Source of the DNA: Streptomyces indicus
GTDB lineage: Bacteria; Actinomycetota; Actinomycetes; Streptomycetales; Streptomycetaceae
DNA: 64,000 nt
Direction of reading: 5' to 3'
NCBI RefSeq assembly: GCF_900100315.1
Contig: NZ_FNFF01000005.1
Location: forward strand, 62,001-126,000
The notes beneath the pieces were generated by a model that was given only the letters and a program-made list of their open reading frames with translations, was not told the DNA's origin and did no database searches. The first letter of the stretch is position 1. Every line of letters starts with the position of its first letter. Made by a program: the position numbers and the translations under genes. Positions 24,924-33,622 of this stretch are shown piece after piece.

Positions 24924-26513
24924 TCAGGCCGTGAACGCGTCCGGGTCCGCCCGGTCCCAGGCCCGCGCCCACTCGTCCGGGAGCCCGCGCCCTTCGAGGA
25001 GGGCTCCCGGTTCGAGCCAGGTGAACAGGTCGGCGTACGAGGTGACGCGTTCGTGCGAGACGCGGCGGCGCAGCATGTGCGGCCGCAGCAGACCCGGGTC
25101 GTCCACACCCATCGCGGCCATGATCTCGAGGGCGCTGTGCACGGTGGCCTCCTGGAAGCGCCGTACGCGCCGGTACTTGTCCTCCACATCGAGCGCCCCG
25201 GCCCGGGCCGGGTCCTGCGTGGCCACACCGACCGGACAGGTGTTGGTGTGGCAGCGCTGCGCCTGGATGCAGCCGACGGCGAACATCATCGCGCGGGCCG
25301 CGTTGGTGTAATCGGCGCCCTGGATCAGGCGTTTGACGATGTCCGCGCCCGTCGCGACCTTGCCGCTCGCGCCGATCCGCACGCGGTCGCGCAGGCCGGT
25401 CCCGACGAGGGCGTTGTGCACGATGTTCAGGCCCTCGGTCAGCGGGGTGCCCACATGGTCCACGAACTCCATCGGGGCCGCCCCGGTGCCGCCTTCGGCG
25501 CCGTCGACCACGATGAAGTCCGGCCAGATCTGCTCTTCGAGCGCGGCCTTGCAGACGGCGAGGACATCGCGCCGGGTGCCCACGCACAGCTTGAATCCTG
25601 CCGGTTTGCCGCCCGCGAGTTCCCGCATGTGCCCGATGAAGCGGACGAGTTCGCGCGGGGTCGAGAAGACCTGGTGGTATCCGGGCGAGATGACGGTCTC
25701 GCCCTCCGGTACGTCGCGTACGCGGGCGACCTCGGCGTTCACCTTCGCCCCCGGCAGCACACCGCCCTTGCCCGGCTTGGCGCCCTGGGAGAGCTTCAGC
25801 TCCACGCAGCGCACGGCGTCCTGCGCGGCCTTCTCGGCGAACTCCCGCTCGTCGAAGCCCCCTGCGTCGGTGCGGCAGCCGAAGTAGCCGGTGCCGATCT
25901 CCCACACCAGGTCGCCGCCGTGGCGCAGGTGGTACTCGGAGATGCCGCCCTCGCCGGTGTCGTGCGCGAACCCGCCCTCGGACGCGCCCCGGTTGAGCGC
26001 GAGGATCGCCTGCGGGGAGAGCGAGCCGAAGCTCATCGCCGACACGTTCAGAAGCGCCATGTCGTACGGCTGCGCGCAGGTCGCCGCGCCCAGCCGCACG
26101 GTCGGCGGCCGCTCGGGCACCGGCGTGGGCTTGACCGAGTGCGTGAAGTACTCGTAGCCCGGCTCGTACACCGACAGCTGGGTGCCGAAGGGGTCGTCGC
26201 CGAAGACGCCCTTGGCCCGCTCGTAGACCGTCTCGCGGGTCTCGCGGTCGAAGGGCCGCCCGTCGTAGTGCCGCTCGATGAAGTACTGCTGCACCTCGGG
26301 CCTGATCAGCTCCATCAGATAGCGCAGGTGCCCGATGACCGGGTAGTTCCGCAGCACGGAGTGGCGGCGCTGGAGCACGTCGTACGTGCCGACGGCGGTG
26401 CAGCCGAGGAGCGGCGCGGCGAGCAGCCACCACCAGGGTGAAACGGCCATCGCCAGGGCGGCGCAGCCCAGCGCCACGAGGGCGAGCGCCGCCACGATTC
26501 CTCTGCGCAGCAC
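24924..26513 (-). CDS. Membrane-anchored FMN-binding glutamate synthase-like protein
   Basis: A 529-residue protein with two N-terminal membrane spans (IVAALALVALGCAALAMA and WWWLLAAPLLGCTAVGTY) and a GltB FMN-binding barrel. Recognisable parts: SAMSFGSLSPQAILALNRGA (about 159-178), GEGGISEYH, SQGAKPGKGGVLPGAKV (about 243-259), VVDGAEGGTGAAP (about 324-336), and the cysteine cluster CIQAQRCHTNTC (C-x5-C-x4-C) of the 3Fe-4S site. There is no glutaminase domain, so this is the alternative FMN-GltB-like family of uncertain substrate. GAAGGAG precedes the GTG start. A small stem at 26595-26610 separates it from the peptidase gene upstream. Confidence 0.9.
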   Translation of the reverse strand: MLRRGIVAALALVALGCAALAMAVSPWWWLLAAPLLGCTAVGTYDVLQRRHSVLRNYPVIGHLRYLMELIRPEVQQYFIERHYDGRPFDRETRETVYERAKGVFGDDPFGTQLSVYEPGYEYFTHSVKPTPVPERPPTVRLGAATCAQPYDMALLNVSAMSFGSLSPQAILALNRGASEGGFAHDTGEGGISEYHLRHGGDLVWEIGTGYFGCRTDAGGFDEREFAEKAAQDAVRCVELKLSQGAKPGKGGVLPGAKVNAEVARVRDVPEGETVISPGYHQVFSTPRELVRFIGHMRELAGGKPAGFKLCVGTRRDVLAVCKAALEEQIWPDFIVVDGAEGGTGAAPMEFVDHVGTPLTEGLNIVHNALVGTGLRDRVRIGASGKVATGADIVKRLIQGADYTNAARAMMFAVGCIQAQRCHTNTCPVGVATQDPARAGALDVEDKYRRVRRFQEATVHSALEIMAAMGVDDPGLLRPHMLRRRVSHERVTSYADLFTWLEPGALLEGRGLPDEWARAWDRADPDAFTA

Positions 26514-26643
26514 GACGGCTCCTTCCGGCCGGGCGCCTGGTCCGCGCGGCCGCGCTCAGCTCCGCCGCCGCGTTCCGACGCTACGGCGGCCCGGCGGCGG
26601 GTGCCCGCCGAGCCGGGGCGGCCGGGTCACAGCTCACCTTGGG

Positions 26644-27951
26644 TCAGAGCTCGCCCCGCACCAACCCCAGCGCCCGGTCCAGGACCCGCGTGCCACCGGC
26701 CCGCACGCCGTCGTGCTCGTACTCGTCCGTCACCCAGGTGCGCAGGCCCCGGATCGCACGCGCCGTCTCAAGCGAGTGGGCGGTGTCCACGTACATGTCG
26801 TCGTGGTACACCACCGCCGCGACCGGCACCTCGTTGCGCGCCAGGACCTCCGGGGCGTAGAGCCGGTCCGGCCAGTCGGTGCGGGCGGCGAGCAGGTCGG
26901 CCGTCTCGCGCAGCGGGGCGAGTGCGGGGTCGGCCCCGAACATCCACGGGTGGATGGATTCACCGGTGAACAGCAGCGGCGCCCCGTCGGCCAGCGCCTT
27001 CTCCGCGTCGAACTGCGGGAACTCGGCCCGTACGCGCTCGGCCGCCCAGGCGGTGGCCTGCCCGCCCTGGGCGTAGATGGCCTCGTGGAGCACCGCGTAC
27101 AGGGGCCGCGCCGCGAAGGAGAGCGCCGTCTGGACCTCCTCCTGGAAGGTGTCCGAGAAGGCGGGGCCGTGCGGGGTGCGGACGAAGGCGTTCTCCAGGA
27201 GGTAGTGCAGCCGGTGGCTGCCGTCGCCGGTGCCGAGCATCATGCCGAGCGACTGGAAGGCCTCGACGCCCAGGCGGTAGCCGCCGTTCAGCGTGACGGG
27301 CCCGTGCTCGACGAGGTGGGCGGCGATCGCGCGGGCCCGGTCCACGTCCTGCGGGTAGCGGGCGTAGTGCGCGGCGACCTTGCGCGCGACGCGCGGGTAG
27401 CCGGCGCGGTACACGTCGTCGGCGCTCGCGTCGAGCGAGGGCAGTCCGCCGGTGATCAGGACCTCGGCGAGCCCTTCGGGCGCCGCGGACAGGTAGTGCA
27501 CGGCGCAGAAGCCGCCGAAGCTCTGGCCGAGCACCGACCAGGGCGCACCGCCGGTCAGCTCGCGCCGGATCAGCTCGCAGTCGCGCACGATCGCGTCGGC
27601 GCGGAAGTGGGCCAGGTAGTCCGCCTGTTCCCGCGGTCCGCCGCGCAGGGCCAGGGTCTGCCGGTCGGCGGGGGTGGAGCGGCCCGTGCCGCGCTGGTCG
27701 AGCAGCAGCACCCGGTAGTCCTTGAGCGCCCGCTCCAGCCAGGCCTGTGCGCCGACGAACCGGCGCGCCTTGCAGCCGGGGCCGCCCTCCAGGTAGACGA
27801 GCCACGGCAGATCCTCGCCCGCCTTGCCGGGGTGGACCACTTCCCGTCCGTACACCTCGATGGTCTCGCCGCCCGGCCGGTCGTGGTCGAGCGGCACGGT
27901 GAAGACACGATCGGTGAGGACGGCACCCGGCTGGCGGTACGAGAGGGTCAT
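26644..27951 (-). CDS. Prolyl aminopeptidase-like serine hydrolase (S33)
   Basis: A 435-residue alpha/beta hydrolase of the S33 family. YLEGGPGCKARRF (about 55-67) is the HGGPG-type oxyanion loop. RVLLLDQRGTGRSTP (about 78-92) and the nucleophile elbow SVLGQSFGGFCAVHYLS (about 145-161, Ser in GQSFG) are present. The late DEYEHDGVRAGG carries the catalytic His. There is no signal peptide. Start ATG 27951 follows GGAG. It is divergent from the dehydrogenase gene at 28111. Confidence 0.92.
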   Translation of the reverse strand: MTLSYRQPGAVLTDRVFTVPLDHDRPGGETIEVYGREVVHPGKAGEDLPWLVYLEGGPGCKARRFVGAQAWLERALKDYRVLLLDQRGTGRSTPADRQTLALRGGPREQADYLAHFRADAIVRDCELIRRELTGGAPWSVLGQSFGGFCAVHYLSAAPEGLAEVLITGGLPSLDASADDVYRAGYPRVARKVAAHYARYPQDVDRARAIAAHLVEHGPVTLNGGYRLGVEAFQSLGMMLGTGDGSHRLHYLLENAFVRTPHGPAFSDTFQEEVQTALSFAARPLYAVLHEAIYAQGGQATAWAAERVRAEFPQFDAEKALADGAPLLFTGESIHPWMFGADPALAPLRETADLLAARTDWPDRLYAPEVLARNEVPVAAVVYHDDMYVDTAHSLETARAIRGLRTWVTDEYEHDGVRAGGTRVLDRALGLVRGEL

Positions 27952-28098
27952 GGGGCGGCTCCTGGAGTGGACGGTGCGCGGGGCCTCCCAGTCCATCACA
28001 GGGGGCCTCGCGGGTGCGCCGCAGGGCACGTCGAGCACCGTTCTGACGGCCCGTCAAATCCTTCGGTCAAGGCTCTACCAACCGCAGGGGCCGACAGC

Positions 28099-28104
28099 TA
28101 CCCT
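28099..28104 (+). promoter_or_regulatory. Leaderless -10 box of the amine dehydrogenase-like gene
   Basis: TACCCT ends 6 nt before ATG 28111 and no Shine-Dalgarno sequence is present. Confidence 0.5.
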
Positions 28105-28110
28105 CCGCGC

Positions 28111-29190
28111 ATGATTTCCACGGTTGTCTGGGGTACCGGAAATGTCGGCCGCCTGGCCATCCGCGCGGTCGACGCGCACCCCGAGCTCGAACTCACCGAC
28201 GTGATCGTGCACAGCCCGGACAAGGTGGGCCGCGACGCCGGCGAACTCGGCCATCTGGACGCCGAGACGGGTGTCGCGGCGACCGACGACATCGACGCGG
28301 TGCTCGCCAGGAAACCCCGCGCCGTGGTGTACGCGGCCTCCGGCGACCTGCGGCCCGACGAGGCGCTCGCCGACATCGGCCGGGCCCTGCGGGCCGGTGC
28401 GGTGGTCGTCACCTGCGCCCTGTACGGCCTCTACGACATCCGCAACACCCCGGACGAGCTGCGCCGGCCGCTGCTCGACGCGGTCGAGGAGGGCGGCGGC
28501 TCGCTGTTCGTCTCCGGTGTCGACCCGGGTTGGGGCAACGACATCCTGCCGGCGCTGCTCAGCGGCCTCGGCTCGCGGATCGACGCCATCCGCTGCCAGG
28601 AGATCTTCGACTACTCCACGTACGAACAACCCGACGCGGTCCGCTACTCGGTCGGCTTCGGCCAGCCCCTGGACTACATGGCGCCGATGCTCATCGAGAC
28701 GGTGCCGACGATGATCTGGGGCGGCCAGCTGCGCCTGATGGCCCGCGCGCTCGGCGTCGAGCTGGAGGACATCCGCGAGACGATGGAGCGCCGGCCGCTG
28801 GAGGAGACCGTCTCCACGCCGTCGATGGGCGAGTTCGAGGCGGGCACGCAGGGCGCGATCCGTTTCGAGGTGCAGGGCATCGTCGACGGCGAGCCGCGTC
28901 TCGTGATCGAGCACGTCACGCGGATCCACCCCTCGTGCGCCCCGGACTGGCCGCAGCCCGCGAACGGCTCCGGCGCCCACCGCGTGATCATCGAGGGACA
29001 GCCGCGGATCGAGGTCTCCGTCGAGGCGACCGACGAGGGCGAGAACCGCTCGGCGGGCGGCAACGCCACCGCGGTGGGCCGCCTGGTCGGCGCGATCGAC
29101 TGGCTCGCCCAGGAACCGCCCGGACTCTACGACGCACTCGACGTCCCGCTGCGGCCCGCGGTCGGGCGACTCGGAAGGAAGCAGTCATGA
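28111..29190 (+). CDS. NAD(P)H-dependent amine dehydrogenase/dihydrodipicolinate reductase-like protein
   Basis: A 359-residue Rossmann-fold oxidoreductase. The dinucleotide loop is VVWGTGNVGRLAIRAV (residues 5-20). VYAASGDLRPDEALADIGRAL (about 74-94), VDPGWGNDILPALLSG (about 142-157) and the long C-terminal substrate domain fit the family related to 2,4-diaminopentanoate dehydrogenase, which is common in actinobacteria. It overlaps the next gene by ATGA, so the two products are made together. The substrate is unknown. Confidence 0.82.
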   Translation: MISTVVWGTGNVGRLAIRAVDAHPELELTDVIVHSPDKVGRDAGELGHLDAETGVAATDDIDAVLARKPRAVVYAASGDLRPDEALADIGRALRAGAVVVTCALYGLYDIRNTPDELRRPLLDAVEEGGGSLFVSGVDPGWGNDILPALLSGLGSRIDAIRCQEIFDYSTYEQPDAVRYSVGFGQPLDYMAPMLIETVPTMIWGGQLRLMARALGVELEDIRETMERRPLEETVSTPSMGEFEAGTQGAIRFEVQGIVDGEPRLVIEHVTRIHPSCAPDWPQPANGSGAHRVIIEGQPRIEVSVEATDEGENRSAGGNATAVGRLVGAIDWLAQEPPGLYDALDVPLRPAVGRLGRKQS

Positions 29191-29669
29191 TCATCGACAT
29201 TCCCGACGGCCAGGAGCCCATCGGCTACGTCTGGGACGACATGGTCCCGCACATCGGGCGGGCCGCCGCCGCGTACTCGCTGTCCGTGTACGCCCATTCG
29301 ACCCTGGGCCTCAGGGAGTTCGAGGCGGCCCGGCTGCGGATCGCGCAGATCAACGGGTGCACGCTCTGCCTGGACTGGCGCACCGAGCGCGACGGCGAGG
29401 AGAAGGTCGAGGACTCCTTCCTCGAAGCCGTCGAGCAGTGGCGCACGACCGACGCGTTCGACGACCGTACGCGCCTGGCGGCCGAGTACGCGGAGCGCTA
29501 CGCGGTCGACCACCACAATCTCGACGAGGAGTTCTGGGACCGGATGACGGCCCACTACTCGCAGAAGGAGATCGTGGAGCTGAGCATGAGCATCGGCTCG
29601 TGGCTGGCCTTCGGCCGGCTCAACCACGTCCTCGGCATCGACGCGGTGTGCAAGCTGCCCACGGCGTGA
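29187..29669 (+). CDS. AhpD/carboxymuconolactone decarboxylase-like protein
   Basis: A 160-residue all-helical protein with the family CxxC in RIAQINGCTLCLDWR (about 52-66). AEYAERYAVDHHNLDEEFW and IVELSMSIGSWLAFGRLNHVLG complete the fold. Such proteins act as alkylhydroperoxidase-type reductases or decarboxylases. The ATG overlaps the previous stop (ATGA) and also has GGAAGG upstream. The repeated pairing of this family with the preceding dehydrogenase suggests a small oxidative pathway. Confidence 0.88.
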   Translation: MIIDIPDGQEPIGYVWDDMVPHIGRAAAAYSLSVYAHSTLGLREFEAARLRIAQINGCTLCLDWRTERDGEEKVEDSFLEAVEQWRTTDAFDDRTRLAAEYAERYAVDHHNLDEEFWDRMTAHYSQKEIVELSMSIGSWLAFGRLNHVLGIDAVCKLPTA

Positions 29670-29685
29670 ACGGCCGTTGCCCCGC

Positions 29686-30165
29686 TCAGAGTTGTCTGCG
29701 GTAGGCGAGTCCCGGCCGGCCGTCGACGACGAGCGCTCCGGTGACCTCGAATCCGCTGCGGGTGAGCACGGTCTGCGAGGCGGGGTTGTCCTCGGTGGTG
29801 ACGGCGCGCAGCGCGGTGAGGCCGTACTCCTCGGCGGCGAGCGCGCACACCTGCCGTACGGCCGCGGTCGCGAGCCCGCGGCCGCTCGCGGCCTTCGCGA
29901 TGCGGTAGCCCAACTCGGCCTCGCCGTCGGCCGCGTCGACCAGATTGACCCGGCCGAGGACGGCCCCTTCGGTGTCCACGAGGACATGAAAGTGGCACAC
30001 GCCCGCGTCCTGTTCCGCGAGCCGGTCGCGCAGCAGCGCGTCGAACTCGGCGAAGAAGGCATCGCCGCGGTCGGGCACGGAGGCGGCGAAGTGGGCCCGG
30101 TTCTCCTGTTCGAAGGCGAGCAGGGCCGGTGCGTGGGCGAGGCTCAGGCGTTGCAGTACGGGCAT
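29686..30165 (-). CDS. GNAT acetyltransferase (RimJ-like)
   Basis: A 159-residue acetyltransferase. FHVLVDTEGAVLGRVNLVD (about 58-76), the acetyl-CoA loop ELGYRIAKAASGRGLATAAVRQVC (about 84-107) and TTEDNPASQTVLTRSGFEVTG give the full GNAT_3/RimJ pattern. A -10-like TACAGT (complement of 30172-30177) ends 6 nt before the ATG, so the mRNA may be leaderless. The target is unknown; N-terminal ribosomal or small-molecule amine targets are typical. Confidence 0.88.
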   Translation of the reverse strand: MPVLQRLSLAHAPALLAFEQENRAHFAASVPDRGDAFFAEFDALLRDRLAEQDAGVCHFHVLVDTEGAVLGRVNLVDAADGEAELGYRIAKAASGRGLATAAVRQVCALAAEEYGLTALRAVTTEDNPASQTVLTRSGFEVTGALVVDGRPGLAYRRQL

Positions 30166-30260
30166 GCGGAGACTGTACGTGGGGGCGTGATCCCGCGCCT
30201 CGGGTTATCGGGACACGGATGCGCCAGGTGCGACCGGCACCTCCTGCACGGTCCGGGCAC

Positions 30261-30782
30261 TCACGCGGCCTGCGCTCCGTGCAGGGGAAAGCGCCGCACC
30301 ACCGTGAACTCCGGCGGCATTCCCGGCCGGTACTCGGTCTCGGTCCGCAGCAGCTCCCCCACCGTGACCCGCGCCCCGACGTACCGTCCGGCGAGCGCGG
30401 CCCAGCAGCTCGCGCCGCGTGCGCTCGTCCGGGGATGGGCGAGCGTGACGTGGGCGGGAAGGTCGCGCCGGAGCAGCGGCGGGGCGAGCAGCCGCGTCCG
30501 CAGACGCGCCCAGCCGCCGTCCACGTCGTCCACCGCCACGTACACCCCCTGCGTCCCGTCGCCGACGGCCCGGACCTCGCCGAGGCCGAGCCTGAACGGC
30601 CCGCCGTCGGCGGCGAGTTGCTCCGCACGCTCGATCAGCAGCCGCTCGTCGGCGGTCTCCTCGGGGTACGCGACGGTCACATGGGCCGGGACCGCGGCGG
30701 CCATGACCGGATCCCAGTCGGCCCGCCACCGCTCGATCCGCCCGACCGCTCCCAGGACCACGCACAGGTGCCGTCGTCTCAT
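30261..30782 (-). CDS. 2'-5' RNA ligase-family protein (2H phosphoesterase)
   Basis: A 173-residue protein with the two HxT motifs that define the 2H phosphoesterase fold: PAHVTVAYPEE (about 33-43) and PAHVTLAHP (about 109-117). The spacing of about 76 residues is normal for LigT/ThpR-type enzymes acting on 2'-5' or cyclic phosphodiesters. TACGGT (complement of 30789-30794) lies 6 nt before the ATG, suggesting a leaderless transcript. Confidence 0.82.
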   Translation of the reverse strand: MRRRHLCVVLGAVGRIERWRADWDPVMAAAVPAHVTVAYPEETADERLLIERAEQLAADGGPFRLGLGEVRAVGDGTQGVYVAVDDVDGGWARLRTRLLAPPLLRRDLPAHVTLAHPRTSARGASCWAALAGRYVGARVTVGELLRTETEYRPGMPPEFTVVRRFPLHGAQAA

Positions 30783-30821
30783 GGCCGTACCGTAGTCCGG
30801 CCCGTCCTCCCGCGGACCGGG

Positions 30822-31481
30822 TCAGCCCTGATCCGCCTCCTTGGCGGCGGCCTCGACGCGGTCGTAATGGGTCTGCCACCAGCTCGCCTCCGTCGAGGGC
30901 AGGTTCTCGTTGCCCTGGCGCATGCCCACCGAGCCGTCGACGAGTTCGCGGACGATGTCGGCGTGCCCGGCGTGCCGGTGGGTCTCGGCGATCATGTGGA
31001 CGAGGATCTGCTCCAGCGTGACCTCCCTGCGCTCGGGGTGCCACCACGGCACCCGGCCCGGGGCGCCCAGCGCGAGTGCGTCGACGGTCGCGTCCGAGTG
31101 CCGCCACACCCGGCGGTAGAGATCCTCGATCTCCTCGCGCGACTCCTCGGGCGTGGCCCACATGTCGGCGTTGTCCTCGGCGTCCTCGGCCATCCACGGC
31201 AGCTCCTGGGGGAAGGGCCGGCCGAACACGTCGCCCAGATACCCCGCCTCCGTGCCGGCCACGTGCTTCACCAGACCGAGCAGGTTCGTGCCCGTGGGTG
31301 TGAGCGGGCGCCGCAGGTCGTACTCCGACAGCCCTTCCAGCTTCCAGAGCAGGGCCTCGCGAGCGGACTGGAGGTAGCGCTGGAGATGGGCCTTGGCCTG
31401 CGGGTCGGCGCCCGGGGGCGCCACCTCGGCGGCCTGGTCGGGTGCGGGACGGCCGGACGGCTGGTGCGTGGTCGAAGTCAT
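30822..31481 (-). CDS. DinB/DUF664-family protein
   Basis: A 219-residue four-helix protein of the DinB superfamily, which are metal-binding or mycothiol-linked enzymes. LLGLVKHVAGTEAGYLGDVFG (about 68-88) and the histidine cluster HMIAETHRHAGHADIVRELVDG (about 157-178) give the three expected ligands. MTSTTHQ at 31481 is chosen as start: CAGACT lies 6 nt upstream and the track extension to 31622 is a shadow. Function unknown. Confidence 0.85.
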   Translation of the reverse strand: MTSTTHQPSGRPAPDQAAEVAPPGADPQAKAHLQRYLQSAREALLWKLEGLSEYDLRRPLTPTGTNLLGLVKHVAGTEAGYLGDVFGRPFPQELPWMAEDAEDNADMWATPEESREEIEDLYRRVWRHSDATVDALALGAPGRVPWWHPERREVTLEQILVHMIAETHRHAGHADIVRELVDGSVGMRQGNENLPSTEASWWQTHYDRVEAAAKEADQG

Positions 31482-31697
31482 GCGCGCAGTCTGGCATTCG
31501 ACGCGATCGGCGTCGCCCGGATATCGGGGCCGTACGCGGGTCTGGTAGGCGGATCTCGTACGCGATGCCCCGCCGCGTCGTGGCCACCTCCCCGCATGCG
31601 AAAGGCCGCGCGTCCCCGGCACGGGAACACGCGGCCTCGTTCACGGATCCGGCCGTCTCGGACGGCGACCGGCAGCCTCGGAGGGCGTCCGGCAGCC

Positions 31698-32852
31698 TCA
31701 GACGGCGACCGCCTCCTCCATCTCCTCTTCCTCCTCGGCCCGTTCGCGGGAAGCGTCCTTGCGGGCCTGCGGCGCCGGCCCGGACGCCGAGACGTTCTGC
31801 GCGCCCTCGACCGCGGCCGCCGCCGTCCGGCGCCGCTCCGTGAGCCCGGCGACGACGACCACGCCCAGGGCGACCACCAGCCAGGCCGCCAAGGTCCACA
31901 CGTGCCGCGCCAAATCGTGGCCTCCGAAGTAGACGAGCGAGCGGACGCCCTCGATGAACCCGGCGCCGTTCCAGAAGGCGTGCAGCGAACCGAAGAAGCC
32001 GTTCTGCAGCTCGGGCCGGAAGATCCCGCCCGAGCTCGTGAAGTTGAGCATCACGAACAGGACCATCACGCCGAGCGTCGTCCAGCGCTTGAGGAAGGTG
32101 TGCAGCCCCACGCCGAGGAACAGGATCCCGGCCGCGTACAGCCAGGACATCGCCCACAGGCCCCACAGGTGGTGGTCGACGAGGTGGAAGACCGGTCCGG
32201 CGAAGGCGGTGCCGATCAGGCTGACGACGAAGGAGGTTCCGGCGACGAAGAGGGCCCGGATCCGCATCGGCAGCGCGCCGCCCGCGGCGCCGAGGGCGGC
32301 CACCGAGGCGTAGGAACCGATGCTCAGCGCGACCAGCAGGAAGAAGACACCCTGGCCCGTGGGGTCGCCGGCGGCCGGCGGCACCACGTCGGTGACGTGC
32401 AGCGGCTTGCCCTGCTTCTCGGCCACCGGCGTGAAGACCTTCTCCGCGGCGGTGGCGCTGGTGTCGGATCCGGCGGTGGCCACGAGCAGGCCGGAGCTGT
32501 CCGGCAGGTACGCGCCGGCGATGTCACGGGTCTTCAGCGCCTGCTCGGCCGCCGCGCGGTCGGGCAGGGTCCGCACGTCGAGCGCGTCGCCGGTCCTGTC
32601 GTGCAGCTCCTGCGCGAGGACCCGCACCTCGGCCCCGCTGCCGACGACCGCGACGGGCAGCAGGTGGGGCTCCGGGTGGGCGAAGGCGCCAAGGTAGGCG
32701 AGGCCCATGCCGAGGCACATCAGGAGCGGTGTGAGCAGGTGCGTGACGACATGGCGCAGGGTGCCGGGCGGCGCCGAGCCGAGCAGGCGCGCCTTGGGCG
32801 CCGCCTGGGCCGGGTGGTGGGTTCCGTGATCCTGCCGGTGTGTTCCGCTCAC
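31698..32852 (-). CDS. YhgE/Pip-like membrane protein (ABC-2/DUF3533 type)
   Basis: A 384-residue membrane protein. One span (LLTPLLMCLGMGLAYLGAF) is followed by an extracellular domain of about 115 residues (LPVAVVGSGAEVRVLAQEL ... TRDIAGAYLPDSSGLLVATAG). Five further spans follow. The C-terminus is a very acidic EEEEEMEEAVAV tail. This architecture matches the YhgE/Pip and ABC-2-type permeases that sit beside MarR regulators in actinobacteria, and a MarR gene is divergent here. It probably takes part in toxic-compound or antibiotic export, but there is no partner ATPase. Confidence 0.8.
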   Translation of the reverse strand: MSGTHRQDHGTHHPAQAAPKARLLGSAPPGTLRHVVTHLLTPLLMCLGMGLAYLGAFAHPEPHLLPVAVVGSGAEVRVLAQELHDRTGDALDVRTLPDRAAAEQALKTRDIAGAYLPDSSGLLVATAGSDTSATAAEKVFTPVAEKQGKPLHVTDVVPPAAGDPTGQGVFFLLVALSIGSYASVAALGAAGGALPMRIRALFVAGTSFVVSLIGTAFAGPVFHLVDHHLWGLWAMSWLYAAGILFLGVGLHTFLKRWTTLGVMVLFVMLNFTSSGGIFRPELQNGFFGSLHAFWNGAGFIEGVRSLVYFGGHDLARHVWTLAAWLVVALGVVVVAGLTERRRTAAAAVEGAQNVSASGPAPQARKDASRERAEEEEEMEEAVAV

Positions 32853-32873
32853 GTCTGCGTTCCTCAGAGCTGA

Positions 32874-32917
32874 TAGTTGGCTTTTACAACCGTTTCGATG
32901 GATGTACTCTACAACTA
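32874..32917. promoter_or_regulatory. MarR operator/promoter region
   Basis: TAGTTG (32874-32879) faces CAACTA (32912-32917). TACAAC occurs at 32885 and 32910, exactly 25 bp apart. A promoter TTTACA (32883-32888), 16 nt, TACTCT (32905-32910) for the MarR gene overlaps these sites, and the divergent membrane-protein gene shares them. Autorepression by the MarR protein is the simplest reading. Confidence 0.6.
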
Positions 32918-32937
32918 CTTATTCCGAGGGAGCAACC

Positions 32938-33399
32938 ATGACCGGTTCGGCAGGCGCGGCGGACGAGCAGGGGCGCGAGGACGCGGTGGCCACCATCCAG
33001 CGCGAGCTCACCGCCTTCGCCCGGCGCGCACGGGCGGCCGCGGCACGGATGCATCCGGAGCTGTCGCTGGTGTCGTTCACGCTGCTCGCCCACCTCGAGG
33101 ACCAGGGCGGCTGTCGCGCCACGGACCTGGCCGCGTATTACCTCCTCGACAAGTCGACCGTGAGCCGGCAGGTGGCCGCGCTGGAGCGGGCCGGGCATGT
33201 CGAGCGCAGGACCGATCCCGACGACCACCGCATGCAGCTGCTGCATCTGACCGAGCAGGGCGAGCAGGTGCTCGCCCAGGCCGCCGACCGGCGCAGCCAG
33301 GCCTTCCACGCCCGTCTCGCGGACTGGGAACCGGCCGAACTCGACCGGTTCGCGGCCTACTTGACCCGCTACAACGACGAGGCGGACTCCCCCGCCTAG
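32938..33399 (+). CDS. MarR-family transcriptional regulator
   Basis: A 153-residue winged-helix repressor. HPELSLVSFTLLAHLEDQGG (about 38-57), ATDLAAYYLLDKSTVSRQVAALERAGHVERR (about 60-90) and the wing DPDDHRMQLLHLTEQG are typical. The start is ATG 32938 with GAGGGAG upstream. The ORF reading from 32902 includes promoter DNA. It is divergent from the YhgE-like gene it probably controls. Confidence 0.92.
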   Translation: MTGSAGAADEQGREDAVATIQRELTAFARRARAAAARMHPELSLVSFTLLAHLEDQGGCRATDLAAYYLLDKSTVSRQVAALERAGHVERRTDPDDHRMQLLHLTEQGEQVLAQAADRRSQAFHARLADWEPAELDRFAAYLTRYNDEADSPA

Positions 33400-33566
33400 C
33401 CCGTTGCGACCTCGTCTCGACCCCGGGCCGCGGCAGGGGGTCCGGTGCCCGCCGCGCGATGGTCTGAAGGCCGCCGCGGCAGGGCCTGGTGGCCGAGGTC
33501 ACCACGGGCGACATGGCCCGCTTCCGCCCGTTTGTGCGATCATGGCGGCAGAGCCCCAACCGGCTC

Positions 33567-33607
33567 CCGGACGAGGCGCGCCGTACCCGGATGTTGACGA
33601 CGGTGCC
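33567..33607 (+). promoter_or_regulatory. Guanidine-III riboswitch (ykkC-III aptamer)
   Basis: CCGGACGAGG (33567-33576) then CGCGCCGTACCCGG (33577-33590) closely follow the ykkC-III/guanidine-III aptamer as I know it from Thermobifida fusca. The two CCGG segments (33567-33570, 33587-33590) pair as P1. GCGCCGT (33578-33584) pairs with ACGGTGC (33600-33606), with one G-U in place of the T. fusca G-C. It ends 15 bp before the start of a SugE/Gdx gene, the normal target. GACGAC (33596-33601) can instead pair with GTCGTC at 33614-33619, which covers the Shine-Dalgarno loop. Confidence 0.9.
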
Positions 33608-33622
33608 TAGGGAGTCGTCGTC